Position numbers and translations under genes: made by a program. Under the pieces are notes generated by a model. That model did not search any database. It was not told the origin of the DNA and was given only the letters and a program-made list of their open reading frames with translations. This document shows, in pieces, positions 50,782 to 60,487 of a DNA stretch of 64,000 nt (its first letter is position 1; each line of letters opens with the position of its first letter). Location: NCBI GenBank assembly GCA_028281535.1, contig JANQJS010000046.1, positions 1-64,000 on the forward strand, written 5' to 3'. The DNA is from Sedimentisphaerales bacterium (GTDB taxonomy: Bacteria; Planctomycetota; Phycisphaerae; Sedimentisphaerales; SM23-30).

Positions 50782-52188
50782 CTAATCGATGATGTCAGCT
50801 GTGTCCGTTTTTGTTTTTTTTGCGAATGAATTTTTGAGCCATGAGCTTGTTTTTTGCCAGGGGCCTGAAACATGCTTGCAAAGTGAAAGGACCTTTACTT
50901 GGCGACTTAATTTACGAATTTGTTGGTCATCAGGTGCTATTTCTTTGATGCGATTGACATAACTTTTAGCTAATTGAAAGTGCCCCTTTTGGCAATGAGC
51001 ATACGCCAAATTGTGAAGAGCGGAAACGTGGTCTGGTTCTAACTCCAATACTTTTGTAGAAAGTTCAATACCTTCGTCCAAATGTCCTGTGAGATAATAG
51101 CATAAACTTAAATTTTGATAGCCCGAGGGGTCGTCAGGAATCATTTCGATCGCTTGCTCAAAGCAGATCATTGCTTTCGTGGTCTCTCCCACATCTTGTA
51201 ATAAACAACCTAAATCAAGAAGAACCTGAGGTTGATCCTGTGAATACTTTAGTTCTTCGAGAAGATGTTCGCGTGCATTGACGGTTTGACCAACTTTCAA
51301 ATAGCATTCGCCTAAACGATAATGAGATCCGCTTTGTCTAGGGTTTAACGATAATGCTCTGTGATAATTTTTTATTGCTTGGGATGTTTTTCCATCATGT
51401 TGATTCAATTCACCCAGGTAGTGATGTGCTTGTGCTTGGCGTTCATCCATTTCCAGAATTCGATTAAATTTTTCCTTAGCAGATTCGAGCTGGTTCATTT
51501 CCAGTAGTAAGATTCCGGTGTCGAGTAACGTGTCAATGTCGCCGGGGGTTTTACGTAATTCTTCCAGAAAATTTTCCTTGGCTTTTTCCATATTGCCTTT
51601 GGCCCAATAAGCTTGGGCGATGCGATAATGAATTTGCGGATGATTTGGAGCCAGGATTTTGGTTTGTTGCCAGCACCAAATGGCTCGATCATACTCATGT
51701 CGAGAAAAGAGCGAATTTCCAATATTATAATAGCAAAATGGGCAATGCTCTTTGATTTGTCGTGCCACGTAGAACATTTCTTCAGCTTTGTCGTGTAATC
51801 CCATTTCAGAGTAGGTAATGATGCGATTGCAAAAGGACGGTTCGTATTCTGGATCAATATCTTCGATTGTTTCAAAGGTTTCTACGGCTTTATCATATTG
51901 TCCAATGCGTGTATAGTCGACAGCCAGGCAATTGAGTACTTCTGTATCATTTGGATTTAGGTCGTGAGCCTGTTCATAGGCTTCAATAGCTTCTTGGAAT
52001 TTACCCAAAGAATCCAATGTGAGGCCTTTATTGAAAAACCAATTGGAGTTGCTGGGGTTGATATTGATAGCTTCCTGGAGTTCTCGCAGGGCATCGGCCC
52101 AGTGGCCATGGTCAAATAATTCGTGGGCTTGTTCGATGTGATGCTCTGCGTCATTCCATTCATTTGGATTCAAAAAATCAGTACTCAT
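50782..52188 (-). CDS. Tetratricopeptide repeat protein
   Basis: 468 residues made of about 11 TPR units, for example WADALRELQEAININPSNSN, FQEAIEAYEQAHDLNPND and LDEGIELSTKVLELEPDHVSALHNLAYAH. It has no signal peptide and a Lys-rich C-terminal tail, so it is probably a cytoplasmic scaffold. Two units include CPFCYYN, a lone Cys pair. AGGA lies 6 nt before ATG 52188. It heads a minus-strand run with rmuC, pyrF and murD. No specific partner can be deduced. Confidence 0.92.
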   Translation of the reverse strand: MSTDFLNPNEWNDAEHHIEQAHELFDHGHWADALRELQEAININPSNSNWFFNKGLTLDSLGKFQEAIEAYEQAHDLNPNDTEVLNCLAVDYTRIGQYDKAVETFETIEDIDPEYEPSFCNRIITYSEMGLHDKAEEMFYVARQIKEHCPFCYYNIGNSLFSRHEYDRAIWCWQQTKILAPNHPQIHYRIAQAYWAKGNMEKAKENFLEELRKTPGDIDTLLDTGILLLEMNQLESAKEKFNRILEMDERQAQAHHYLGELNQHDGKTSQAIKNYHRALSLNPRQSGSHYRLGECYLKVGQTVNAREHLLEELKYSQDQPQVLLDLGCLLQDVGETTKAMICFEQAIEMIPDDPSGYQNLSLCYYLTGHLDEGIELSTKVLELEPDHVSALHNLAYAHCQKGHFQLAKSYVNRIKEIAPDDQQIRKLSRQVKVLSLCKHVSGPWQKTSSWLKNSFAKKTKTDTADIID

Positions 52189-52475
52189 TGTAAATCCTAT
52201 ATTTATGTTTAATTTGAGGGTTTTTGCTTCTATCGTCAGTCTAACTGGGGGCCTGAATGGGGTTTTTCAGATTCTACGGATATTTTCGATTGTGTGATTT
52301 GTGAGGTCGCGGCCTTTTTAACTATCAGAGCCAAAAGGGATTATGGGGTTAACAAAACACTCCTTTTTTAATTCTATTTATTTGTCTTAGGTAAATTGGT
52401 TATGGTCCAATAATTATGGTTAGATAAAGGAAAAGAAATTGACGCTGAATTCCCAGCGATTTACAATCAGACCAT

Positions 52476-52564
52476 ATCGCTAGGGGTGCCATGAATTTGG
52501 CTGAGATAGTCCCTTGGAACCTGATCAGTGACTCCATTTGGATTCAGCTGCGTAGGAAAGTGAT
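52476..52564 (+). promoter_or_regulatory. TPP (thiamine pyrophosphate) riboswitch aptamer
   Basis: The THI-box landmarks appear in order: AGGGGTGCC (52482-52490), GGCTGAGA (52499-52506), GGAACCTGATC (52516-52526) and GCGTAGGAA (52550-52558). The closing stem P1 is ATCGCT (52476-52481) / AGTGAT (52559-52564). The P4/P5 arm is unusual, with an extra small stem TCCA/TGGA. It is followed by an intrinsic terminator, so TPP binding should stop transcription. Confidence 0.93.
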
Positions 52565-52581
52565 TCAAAATTTAGCTTTTG

Positions 52582-52607
52582 AACCGCTTGATCAGAGCGG
52601 TTTTTTT
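52582..52607 (+). terminator. TPP riboswitch terminator
   Basis: AACCGCT (52582-52588), loop TGATCAG, AGCGGTT (52596-52602), then a seven-T run (52601-52607). It lies 17 nt after the aptamer and just before the ribosome site AGGAG (52622-52626) of the downstream gene, forming a standard OFF-switch expression platform. Confidence 0.9.
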
Positions 52608-52632
52608 GTGCCTGATGATATAGGAGAAATGA

Positions 52633-53811
52633 ATGTCAAAAAGAATTTATTTTGATAATGCAGCCACCAGTTTTCCAAAGCCGAAGTGTGTTCATGATGC
52701 TATGACCGATTATGCAACGCGTGTAGGGGCTTCTTCAGGGCGGGGTGCATATCAAGAAGCGATGGAATCAGGCGAATTGATCAGTGAGACGCGGCGATTG
52801 GTTGCGGATTTAATTGGTGGTAAAAATCCAGATCACGTGGTTATGACATTCAATTGTACAGATGCATTGTCGATTGCCATTAAGGGGTTGATTAAAGATC
52901 GTTCTGATCATGTCATTACCACGCGAATGGACCATAACTCAGTTCTAAGACCATTAGCTGAACTTGAGCAAACATTGGGGATTGATGTCACATATGTTGA
53001 TGCCTGCCCAGAAGGCTTGATTGATCCTGATGATATTCGACAAGCAATTCGTACTAATACTAAACTTGTTGCGGTTGTTCATGCCAGTAATGTTTCAGGG
53101 AGTTTGCAAGATATTGATGCCGTTGGCCAGATTACGCATGAACATGGCATTCCGTTTTTGGTGGATGCTGCGCAAACGATTGGGCACATGCCAATCAATA
53201 TAGAAAAATCTCATATTGATCTACTTGCATTTCCTGGGCATAAAGGATTAATGGGCCCTTTAGGAACAGGTATACTTTATATTCGGCCCGGATTGGAATT
53301 TAAAGTGTCGCCACTACGAGTTGGTGGTACTGGGAGTAAAAGTGAATTAGCGGTCCAACCTGATTTTATGCCAGATCGATTTGAGTCAGGATCACATAAT
53401 GCGATTGGGATTGCCGGGCTAAATGCATCAATTAAATATCTTTTGGACAAGGGGATCGAATCTATTCATGAGCATGAAACAGATTTATGTCGTGAATTTT
53501 TAAATCTATCCAGCGGCATAGATGGATTGACTGTCTATGGCCCAAAAGATGTTAGAAATCGTATGGGTGTTTTTAGCGTGACTCTGGATGGATATTCTCC
53601 AAATGAATTATCCAATTTATTGGAAGAAAAATTTGGATTGCTCACGCGATCAGGGCTCCATTGTGCACCTTATGCTCATCAAGTTATCGGAACATATGAT
53701 CGTTCTGGAACAACACGGTTTAGTACCAGTTTTAATCATTCAATTGAGGATATCTCATTTGCTGTTAGCTCTTTAAATGAAATAGCCAAAATGTGCGTAA
53801 ATCAGGCATAA
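52633..53811 (+). CDS. Cysteine desulfurase-like class V aminotransferase, thiamine-regulated
   Basis: 392-residue PLP enzyme of the SufS/CsdA-like group (the am_tr_V EF2568 type). IYFDNAATSFPKP begins it, PLP-lysine is Lys204 in FPGHKGLMGP, and the catalytic cysteine is Cys344 in RSGLHCAPYAH, so desulfurase chemistry (Cys to Ala plus persulfide) is possible. It is controlled by a TPP riboswitch and terminator, which points to sulfur delivery for the thiazole ring of thiamine. The start is ATG 52633 with AGGAG at 6-nt spacing; the ATG at 52629 only opens an 8-codon frame. No thi gene is adjacent. Confidence 0.9.
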   Translation: MSKRIYFDNAATSFPKPKCVHDAMTDYATRVGASSGRGAYQEAMESGELISETRRLVADLIGGKNPDHVVMTFNCTDALSIAIKGLIKDRSDHVITTRMDHNSVLRPLAELEQTLGIDVTYVDACPEGLIDPDDIRQAIRTNTKLVAVVHASNVSGSLQDIDAVGQITHEHGIPFLVDAAQTIGHMPINIEKSHIDLLAFPGHKGLMGPLGTGILYIRPGLEFKVSPLRVGGTGSKSELAVQPDFMPDRFESGSHNAIGIAGLNASIKYLLDKGIESIHEHETDLCREFLNLSSGIDGLTVYGPKDVRNRMGVFSVTLDGYSPNELSNLLEEKFGLLTRSGLHCAPYAHQVIGTYDRSGTTRFSTSFNHSIEDISFAVSSLNEIAKMCVNQA

Positions 53812-54075
53812 ATTACCATGTGTACGTATTAGTTTTTGCGTATACAATTAGTAACTCAATGATTATGACAGTCTTGCCGAAAATTCAGCTATATCATTAT
53901 ATTTTATTGTAACAATTCCTTTATCTGATCCCAACTTACGTCCATTATATACCGATAAATTCTATAGGACTTCATCAAGTTTTGTTGGGATTGACGTTTC
54001 GTTTAAGATGCTGTAAAATAGAAGATTGCAGTTGTCTTGCATAATTTAGTCCTGATTTTTTATCAATAAAACCCT

Positions 54076-56064
54076 ATGTCTGAAGAGATCTTAAATAGAG
54101 ACCATAAACCGAGAACCTGGCTGCGTCCAGTGAAGATGATTTTTGCGCATGTCGTTTTGTTTGCGATTGCTTTATTTTTATCCTTTTTACTAAATAGCAA
54201 TATGCAGATTAGTGGATGGTTTCCATCGGTTTTTTTCGCATGGCTGATTGTTGTCTTAATTGTCAAGCTTGTCGTTTTTGCCTGCTTACATCAGTTCCAT
54301 GGCCTTTGGCGATATGCAAGCGTATCTGATATTTTTAGTATCATGGTTGGCTCGCATATTAGTACGCTAATTTTAGTGCTAGGCTGGTACACGTGTTACA
54401 ATATTCCTGTGATTCAAGATAAAATGGGGCCCTTAATTCGGGTTCCACAAGCAGTGATGTTGCTTGATTGGTTGGCAACGATTATGGTGATTTGTGGTGT
54501 GCGATTAGCAATACGATTGTATTACGAAGAAACACGCACCGATTCAATTGGCCGTTTGAAGCGTATGTTAATCATGGGGGCAGGAAATGCAGGCGAAAGT
54601 TTATTACGCGAATTTTATCGTATGGCCGATTCGGGATATGAAGTGGTTGGCTTTATCGATGATGACCCAGTGAAAAAAGGTGCTCGAATCCATGGCGTTC
54701 CTGTGTTGGGCAATTCCGCTGAAATCAAAGATATTGCAATCAATCATAATATTGATGAATTGGTCATTGCGATGCCGTCGGCTTCTCATAAGGATCATCG
54801 ACGAGTGATTGAGCATTGTCAGGGTGCCAATTTACATTTTAGTATTATTCCGGATCTCGTAGACATAGCCTCTGGTAAAGTGAATGTTTCCCAAATGCGT
54901 GAAGTCGACATTAACGATTTGCTGGGCAGAGATCCAGTAACGTTGGATATGGAAACAATCAGTGAATTTATCAAGGATAAAGTTGTCTTAATTTCCGGTG
55001 CAGGTGGATCGATTGGCTCTGAGATGTGCCGTCAAGTCGGCCACTTTTTGCCCAAAACGTTATTACTCGTCGAACAGGCAGAAAATCCATTGTTTTTTAT
55101 CGAACGGGAATTATCACGTGATTTTCCAGAGATGGATATCAGGCCAATTATTTGCGATATTACCGAAGCTGACCGAGTGGATCAAATATTTAATACCCAT
55201 CAGCCTGAAGTCGTGATTCATGCCGCAGCTCATAAACACGTGCCATTAATGGAAGAAAATCCAGGAGAGGCGATTAAAAATAATGTGATTGGTACGCGAA
55301 CCATTGCTCGTGCATCTGACAAATATGAGGCAAGTCACTTTGTGATGATTTCTACCGATAAAGCTGTCAATCCAACAAGTATTATGGGCTCCAGCAAACG
55401 AATCGCTGAGATGGAAATTCAAAGCCTCAATGAAAATAGCAAAACGGATTTTGTCACCGTTCGATTTGGAAATGTATTGGGAAGTAATGGTAGCGTCATA
55501 CCGATATTTCGCCAGCAAATAGCCAAGGGAGGGCCTGTCACTGTTACCCATCCAGATATGATTCGTTATTTTATGACGATTCCTGAAGCGGCCCAGTTGG
55601 TATTACAAGCTGCAACGATGGGTAAGGGGGGCGAAGTTTTTGTTCTAGATATGGGTGAGCCTGTGAAAATTGTCGACCTGGCTCGTGATTTAATTACTTT
55701 AAGTGGATTTACGCCTGGAGAGGACATTGAAATACAGTTTTCTGGTATGCGACCAGGTGAAAAATTATTTGAAGAGCTGTCGATCACGGGTGAAGATATG
55801 CAAACGACTCGTCATCCTAAAATAAGTATTTGGAAGAATATCCCTACAGATAATACCGTTTTGTCGTCAGCTATTGATGAGTTGAGTGACATTTCCAATC
55901 AAAAAGATAATCTAGATGAGATTGTTTCAGTAATTAAACGTGTTATTCCAGAATATGTCGGTGATGTCGACAGTATGGCATTACATCAAGCTCATCAATC
56001 AAAGTCGACCAATGGGCAGGCAGATGGCTCGACTGATTCCATCCAGGAAGAAAAAGCTATTTAA
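54076..56064 (+). CDS. Nucleoside-diphosphate-sugar 4,6-dehydratase (WbpM/FlaA1/CapD type)
   Basis: 662 residues. Four N-terminal membrane helices (about 18-155) are followed by a first Rossmann fold (MLIMGAGNAGESLLREF) and then the dehydratase domain: NAD loop ISGAGGSIGSEMCRQ, MISTDKAVNPTSIMGSSKR with the catalytic Lys, and the C-terminal FSGMRPGEKLFEEL. Such membrane dehydratases, as WbpM and PglF, make UDP-4-keto-6-deoxy-GlcNAc for surface polysaccharides or glycans. The MGSSK motif has Met in place of the usual Tyr, as in WbpM. No other glycan genes are nearby. Confidence 0.95.
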   Translation: MSEEILNRDHKPRTWLRPVKMIFAHVVLFAIALFLSFLLNSNMQISGWFPSVFFAWLIVVLIVKLVVFACLHQFHGLWRYASVSDIFSIMVGSHISTLILVLGWYTCYNIPVIQDKMGPLIRVPQAVMLLDWLATIMVICGVRLAIRLYYEETRTDSIGRLKRMLIMGAGNAGESLLREFYRMADSGYEVVGFIDDDPVKKGARIHGVPVLGNSAEIKDIAINHNIDELVIAMPSASHKDHRRVIEHCQGANLHFSIIPDLVDIASGKVNVSQMREVDINDLLGRDPVTLDMETISEFIKDKVVLISGAGGSIGSEMCRQVGHFLPKTLLLVEQAENPLFFIERELSRDFPEMDIRPIICDITEADRVDQIFNTHQPEVVIHAAAHKHVPLMEENPGEAIKNNVIGTRTIARASDKYEASHFVMISTDKAVNPTSIMGSSKRIAEMEIQSLNENSKTDFVTVRFGNVLGSNGSVIPIFRQQIAKGGPVTVTHPDMIRYFMTIPEAAQLVLQAATMGKGGEVFVLDMGEPVKIVDLARDLITLSGFTPGEDIEIQFSGMRPGEKLFEELSITGEDMQTTRHPKISIWKNIPTDNTVLSSAIDELSDISNQKDNLDEIVSVIKRVIPEYVGDVDSMALHQAHQSKSTNGQADGSTDSIQEEKAI

Positions 56065-56145
56065 AGCATATCTAAACGTTATTTCTTAATATCAATTGTC
56101 TCTGGCTAGTTGAAATCATTGATTAAATCTGTTAATGTGTCTGCC

Positions 56146-56889
56146 ATGAGCAAGATAAAATTAATTGTTTTTGATCTCGGTGAGACGTTACTGAATTATG
56201 GTTCGGTTAATGTCGGTGAGTTATTTACTCAGGGAGCCGAGTTGACCTATCAATATCTTAAAGAGCATTATTCTAATCAAGTAAAATTGCCCAGCCTTTC
56301 ATCATATCGACGCGATCATATCCTATCGATTCGTTGGAATGTACTTAAATCAAATATCACTCTCAAAGAATTTGATTGTATGCAGTTGCTAAAAAGGAAA
56401 TTGGTCAAGTCAGGATTGCAACCCTCGGCCACTTTATTACACGAATTGTGTTGGTTGTGGTATGAACCATTAAGTCGTTGTGCTCAAATTGAACCAGATT
56501 TATCTGATACCTTCAAACAGCTGCAAGAGATGTCTTTCAAGTTAGCCATTCTTTCCAATACCTTTTTACCGGCATCTGTTTTGGATCGTCATTTAGACCA
56601 GTTTGGAATATTGTCATTTTTTGATCATCGATTTTATACTTCCGAAACGGTATATCGCAAGCCTGATCGGCGTGTATTTCAGAAGGTGTTAGAAGAATGT
56701 GGGGTTCAGCCAGGACAGGCAGTCATGGTTGGAGATCGTAAGGGGGCCGATGTGAAAGGCGCATTACGCGTTGGCATGACACCGGTCTATAAGCGAGGTC
56801 TTGTTAATCAAGGCAAAGACGTCGATAATTCAATAGCGAGTATTGATCATATACGTGAACTTCCAGAACTATTAAGGAACGTGGTTTGA
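56146..56889 (+). CDS. HAD-superfamily hydrolase (HAD-IA)
   Basis: 247 residues from ATG 56146 (MSKIKLIVFDLGETLLN). Motif I DLGET, motif II AILSNT, motif III RKPDRRVF and motif IV VGDRKGADVKGA are all recognisable. The second acidic residue of motif I is Gly, as in many DxG HAD-IA phosphatases such as YihX. A helical cap lies between motifs I and II. The substrate is unknown. An in-frame TTG at 56110 would add 12 residues, with no better ribosome site. addB follows 37 bp later. Confidence 0.9.
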   Translation: MSKIKLIVFDLGETLLNYGSVNVGELFTQGAELTYQYLKEHYSNQVKLPSLSSYRRDHILSIRWNVLKSNITLKEFDCMQLLKRKLVKSGLQPSATLLHELCWLWYEPLSRCAQIEPDLSDTFKQLQEMSFKLAILSNTFLPASVLDRHLDQFGILSFFDHRFYTSETVYRKPDRRVFQKVLEECGVQPGQAVMVGDRKGADVKGALRVGMTPVYKRGLVNQGKDVDNSIASIDHIRELPELLRNVV

Positions 56890-56926
56890 TATTTCACAAA
56901 AGTATTCTAGCGGTAAAGGATATTCT

Positions 56927-59900
56927 GTGAGTGTTCGGTTTATATTAGGTCGAAGTGGTAGCGGTAAAACAACCCATTGCATTAATGCAATACAGAATGC
57001 ATTGAGTGACTCACCCGTAGGGCCTGAACTTCTCTTTTTAGTTCCGGATCAGGCAACGTTTCAAATGGAACAGGCCGTGCTTTCGTCAGAAAAATTGACA
57101 GGATATCATCGCTGCTCAATTGTTAGTTTTAATCGACTTTCTCAGTTGCTCATGTTTCAAGCAGACTCTTTGTCATTGCCTGTTCTGAGTCCAACTGCCA
57201 AACAGATGTTGTTATGGCGAATTTATGAACAAAACAAAGAGCATCTGTCACTTTTTTCACAAGGGGCCGTTTCGAGTGGTTTTATTGAAACGATGCACGC
57301 CATGTTGCGAGAATGTCGTTTTTATCAAAAAACTCCTGAACAGCTCATTGATCAAGCGAAAGATTTAAAAACATCTGATGATATAAGGTTGAAGCCATTA
57401 GCCGAAAAATTATCAGATTTGTCTATATTATTCAAAGCTTATGAAAATGCTATTAAAGATCGATTCATAGATCCAGATGAATATCTGGACAAAACGATTC
57501 TGAGGGCAGATCTTTTTAAGCGTTTTTCTGGTGCTCAATTATGGATTGATGGTTTTGCCAGTTTTACACCTCAACAGTTAGCTTTGTTAACTTGTTTAAT
57601 AAAGACCGTCGACCATGTCGATATGAGTTTTTGCCTCGATCCTTTTAGTGAAACATTTAGCTTTTTGCAAAAGCATCATGAGTTTAATGGCGCGTGTAAA
57701 GATGACTTTTTTTATCCGACGCTTCTAACGTTTCAAAAGCTAACTCAGCATTTTAGAGATCATGATATTGATATACTTGCTCCGCTATGTTTAGGTGAAG
57801 CTTTACCTTTGCCTCGTTATCGGCATTCTCAGGTGTTGTCTGACTTAGAACAAGGGTTATTTAAAAATGCTTCAACATCTTTGAGGGATAAAAAATTTCA
57901 AGCTCTTAAAACTTTTGAAGAAGTACCAGAGTCTGGAGTTGTGGTTGTCTCAGCCACAGATCGACGCGAAGAAATAAACTTGGTTGCTCAGCAGATAATA
58001 CGACTCTGTCGCGATTGTGACTATCGTTATAGAGAAATTGCCATCATTCTCAGGGATTTTGATGATTATCAAACCATTTTAGAATCGGTTTTAACGGATT
58101 ATGGCATTCAATTTTTTATCGATCAACGGCGGGCACTCCATCATCATCCATTAATTGAGTGTATTCAAAATATTTTTCATATATTAATTTCAAATTTTTC
58201 TAGTGATCATGTGTTAAATTATTTAAAAACAGATTTGGCAGGGATTGACCGGGAATTAGTCGATCCGTTAGAAAATGTGGTGTTGTCATTAGGGGTTGAG
58301 AAAGCCGGTTGGTTTCGAGATTGGCAATTGGAGGATGCGAATGGTCGTGATTCGAAAACGAATCGATCTTTTGGCTTCACTAATGAAACCATTAACCAAT
58401 GTCGTAAAAAAATAATTGCTCCTTTTTATGAGTTTAAACAACAGCTTTATGATCAGGAGTCTGGCGATTATCAAGCTACGGTACTTCAATATTCCCAGGC
58501 TTTGTATCAATTTTTAAACGATCTTAATGTTTGCAAAAAACTCAAGAGTTGGTCTCAAGAGGCTCAAGAACAAGGCCTTTTAGATCAACGAGATCTTCAT
58601 AATCAAGTGTACACCGATGTGATGAATTTATTAGACGAGATGGTCGTAGTAATGGGGGATGACAAGCTCAGTCTGCAGGAATATCTAGATCTTCTGTTGA
58701 CTGGTTTATCTCAGCTCTCTAAAGGGGTTGTGCCTCCGGCATTGGACCAGGTATTAATTGGATCTATCGAACGTTCACGACATCCACACATCCGTGCAGC
58801 GTTTGTTTTAGGTGTCAATGAAGGCCGATTTCCTCGATTGCAAACAGAACCAGGATTTTTAACTGAAGACCAGCGGGGAGTTCTATCACAGCGTGGTTTT
58901 GAACTTTCCCCAGGGCAAACACAGCAATTACTGGATGAGCGATATCTAGGTTATATCGCTTTGACACGTGGGCAGGATTTTTTATGGGTCAGTTATAGCC
59001 GTGTGGATGATTCAGGAAAAACTTTGAATCCTTCTCTATTGATAGAGCAAATTTACAATGCAGTTACTGATTGTCCTTACCTATATTGTGAGCAGGTTAA
59101 CGAAAATGATCTTTCAAACATGACAGAGGTTTGGCAATTGGGCCAGTTTTTGGCGGGATATTTTTCTAGTGATTCCATTACACTAGATGATAAAAGTGAC
59201 ATGGGTGCTTTGAGTCAATATGCATTATCAGTCAAGGATTGGCAAAGCAGTTTGGAAATGTCGCTGAAAGGGTTATGTGCCAGGAAAACAGCACATCTAG
59301 ATTCGTCAATTTTACCACAGTTGTTTCCGGAAACGAGTGTGTCCAGTACGATATCCAGGTTAGAATGTTTTGCCGCCTGCCAATTTCAACACTATGCAAA
59401 ATATATTTTGAATCTTTCTAGTCGGGAGCAATTAAAGTATGAAGCAAAAGATATTGGTAATTTCTATCATCAAGGATTGCATGAGTTATTTCAACGATTA
59501 CAGGAAAAGAAGATAAAATGGGCAGATTTAGCCAGTGATGAACTGCGTTTGTGGGTGGATGAGGTCCTTAAAAAAATCACTTCGGAAGATTCAGACTTTT
59601 ATCCTCTTATACAACAATCGCATCGTAATCATTATATTTTTTCTAAAGCATCAAAGCAACTGCATCGAATGTCTCAGCAGATTTGGAGATTTTTTTGCGA
59701 TAGTTGTTTTGACCAAGTATTTTCAGAAGTTGCATTTGGATTAAATCATCCGATTCCAGGTTTAGTTCTGAATTTGCCTGATGGTCGTCAATGGCAGTTA
59801 CATGGAAAAATTGATCGTGTCGATTGTGATTTTCATGATACCGGTTATGCCGCGGTGAGTGTTGTTGATTATAAGTCGTCCCAGCATCCCTTGGATCTTT

Positions 59901-60487
59901 CTTTGTTTTATCAGGGATTATCTCTTCAGTTGATGAGCTATTTGCAGGTGATGTTAAATTATTATCAGCAATCGGTGCATCAGGATTCTCAGCCAGCTGC
60001 TGGGCTTTATATGCCGATTCGTCATGTTCCAAAATTAAATAATCAGTATCGTTCAGGTGATTATCATTTTGACGATCAGGTCGATGTTGATATGATCAAA
60101 GCCCAGGGTGTGATTAATGGTCAATGGGCATCTCGACTAGATAAAACAGTGAAAGCCAAATCTCGATCTGCCTATTTACCATTTTATATGAATAAAGATG
60201 AAAGTCCGTATGGCAAGAGCAGTCGGGGTGCTTTGACTCCTGAGCAGTTAACACGGTTTTTGAATCATAATTTATTGAATTTACAGAGATTGATGCAAAA
60301 TTTATTTGATGGTGAGATTTCTGTGAATCCTTATCAATATAAAACAAAAACAGCTTGTGACTATTGTGACTATCGTTCTCTCTGTCGATTTGACGAGCGA
60401 CTCGACTCTTTTCGATTTATTCCAGTGATTGACAAAGAGCAGTTGCTTGAAAAATTGACTCACGCAGAGGAGGGGATGGATGGCTAA
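56927..60487 (+). CDS. addB: ATP-dependent helicase/nuclease subunit B
   Basis: 1186 residues; with AddA forms the AddAB enzyme that resects double-strand breaks. Walker-A-like GRSGSGKT at 8-15, a degenerate helicase region, and a C-terminal RecB-like nuclease domain (VVDYKSSQH). The iron-sulfur cysteines sit near 813 (CFAACQF) and 1143-1152 (CDYCDYRSLC). GTG start at 56927 has AAAGGA 6 nt upstream. It overlaps addA by 8 bp (ATGGCTAA), so the subunits are translationally coupled. Confidence 0.96.
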   Translation: MSVRFILGRSGSGKTTHCINAIQNALSDSPVGPELLFLVPDQATFQMEQAVLSSEKLTGYHRCSIVSFNRLSQLLMFQADSLSLPVLSPTAKQMLLWRIYEQNKEHLSLFSQGAVSSGFIETMHAMLRECRFYQKTPEQLIDQAKDLKTSDDIRLKPLAEKLSDLSILFKAYENAIKDRFIDPDEYLDKTILRADLFKRFSGAQLWIDGFASFTPQQLALLTCLIKTVDHVDMSFCLDPFSETFSFLQKHHEFNGACKDDFFYPTLLTFQKLTQHFRDHDIDILAPLCLGEALPLPRYRHSQVLSDLEQGLFKNASTSLRDKKFQALKTFEEVPESGVVVVSATDRREEINLVAQQIIRLCRDCDYRYREIAIILRDFDDYQTILESVLTDYGIQFFIDQRRALHHHPLIECIQNIFHILISNFSSDHVLNYLKTDLAGIDRELVDPLENVVLSLGVEKAGWFRDWQLEDANGRDSKTNRSFGFTNETINQCRKKIIAPFYEFKQQLYDQESGDYQATVLQYSQALYQFLNDLNVCKKLKSWSQEAQEQGLLDQRDLHNQVYTDVMNLLDEMVVVMGDDKLSLQEYLDLLLTGLSQLSKGVVPPALDQVLIGSIERSRHPHIRAAFVLGVNEGRFPRLQTEPGFLTEDQRGVLSQRGFELSPGQTQQLLDERYLGYIALTRGQDFLWVSYSRVDDSGKTLNPSLLIEQIYNAVTDCPYLYCEQVNENDLSNMTEVWQLGQFLAGYFSSDSITLDDKSDMGALSQYALSVKDWQSSLEMSLKGLCARKTAHLDSSILPQLFPETSVSSTISRLECFAACQFQHYAKYILNLSSREQLKYEAKDIGNFYHQGLHELFQRLQEKKIKWADLASDELRLWVDEVLKKITSEDSDFYPLIQQSHRNHYIFSKASKQLHRMSQQIWRFFCDSCFDQVFSEVAFGLNHPIPGLVLNLPDGRQWQLHGKIDRVDCDFHDTGYAAVSVVDYKSSQHPLDLSLFYQGLSLQLMSYLQVMLNYYQQSVHQDSQPAAGLYMPIRHVPKLNNQYRSGDYHFDDQVDVDMIKAQGVINGQWASRLDKTVKAKSRSAYLPFYMNKDESPYGKSSRGALTPEQLTRFLNHNLLNLQRLMQNLFDGEISVNPYQYKTKTACDYCDYRSLCRFDERLDSFRFIPVIDKEQLLEKLTHAEEGMDG

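Noticed and set aside
52629-52655. Tiny frame MNVKKNLF starting at ATG 52629
   Set aside because: It stops after 8 codons and only overlaps the real start at 52633, which has the better-spaced AGGAG; it might slightly affect initiation but is not a gene.
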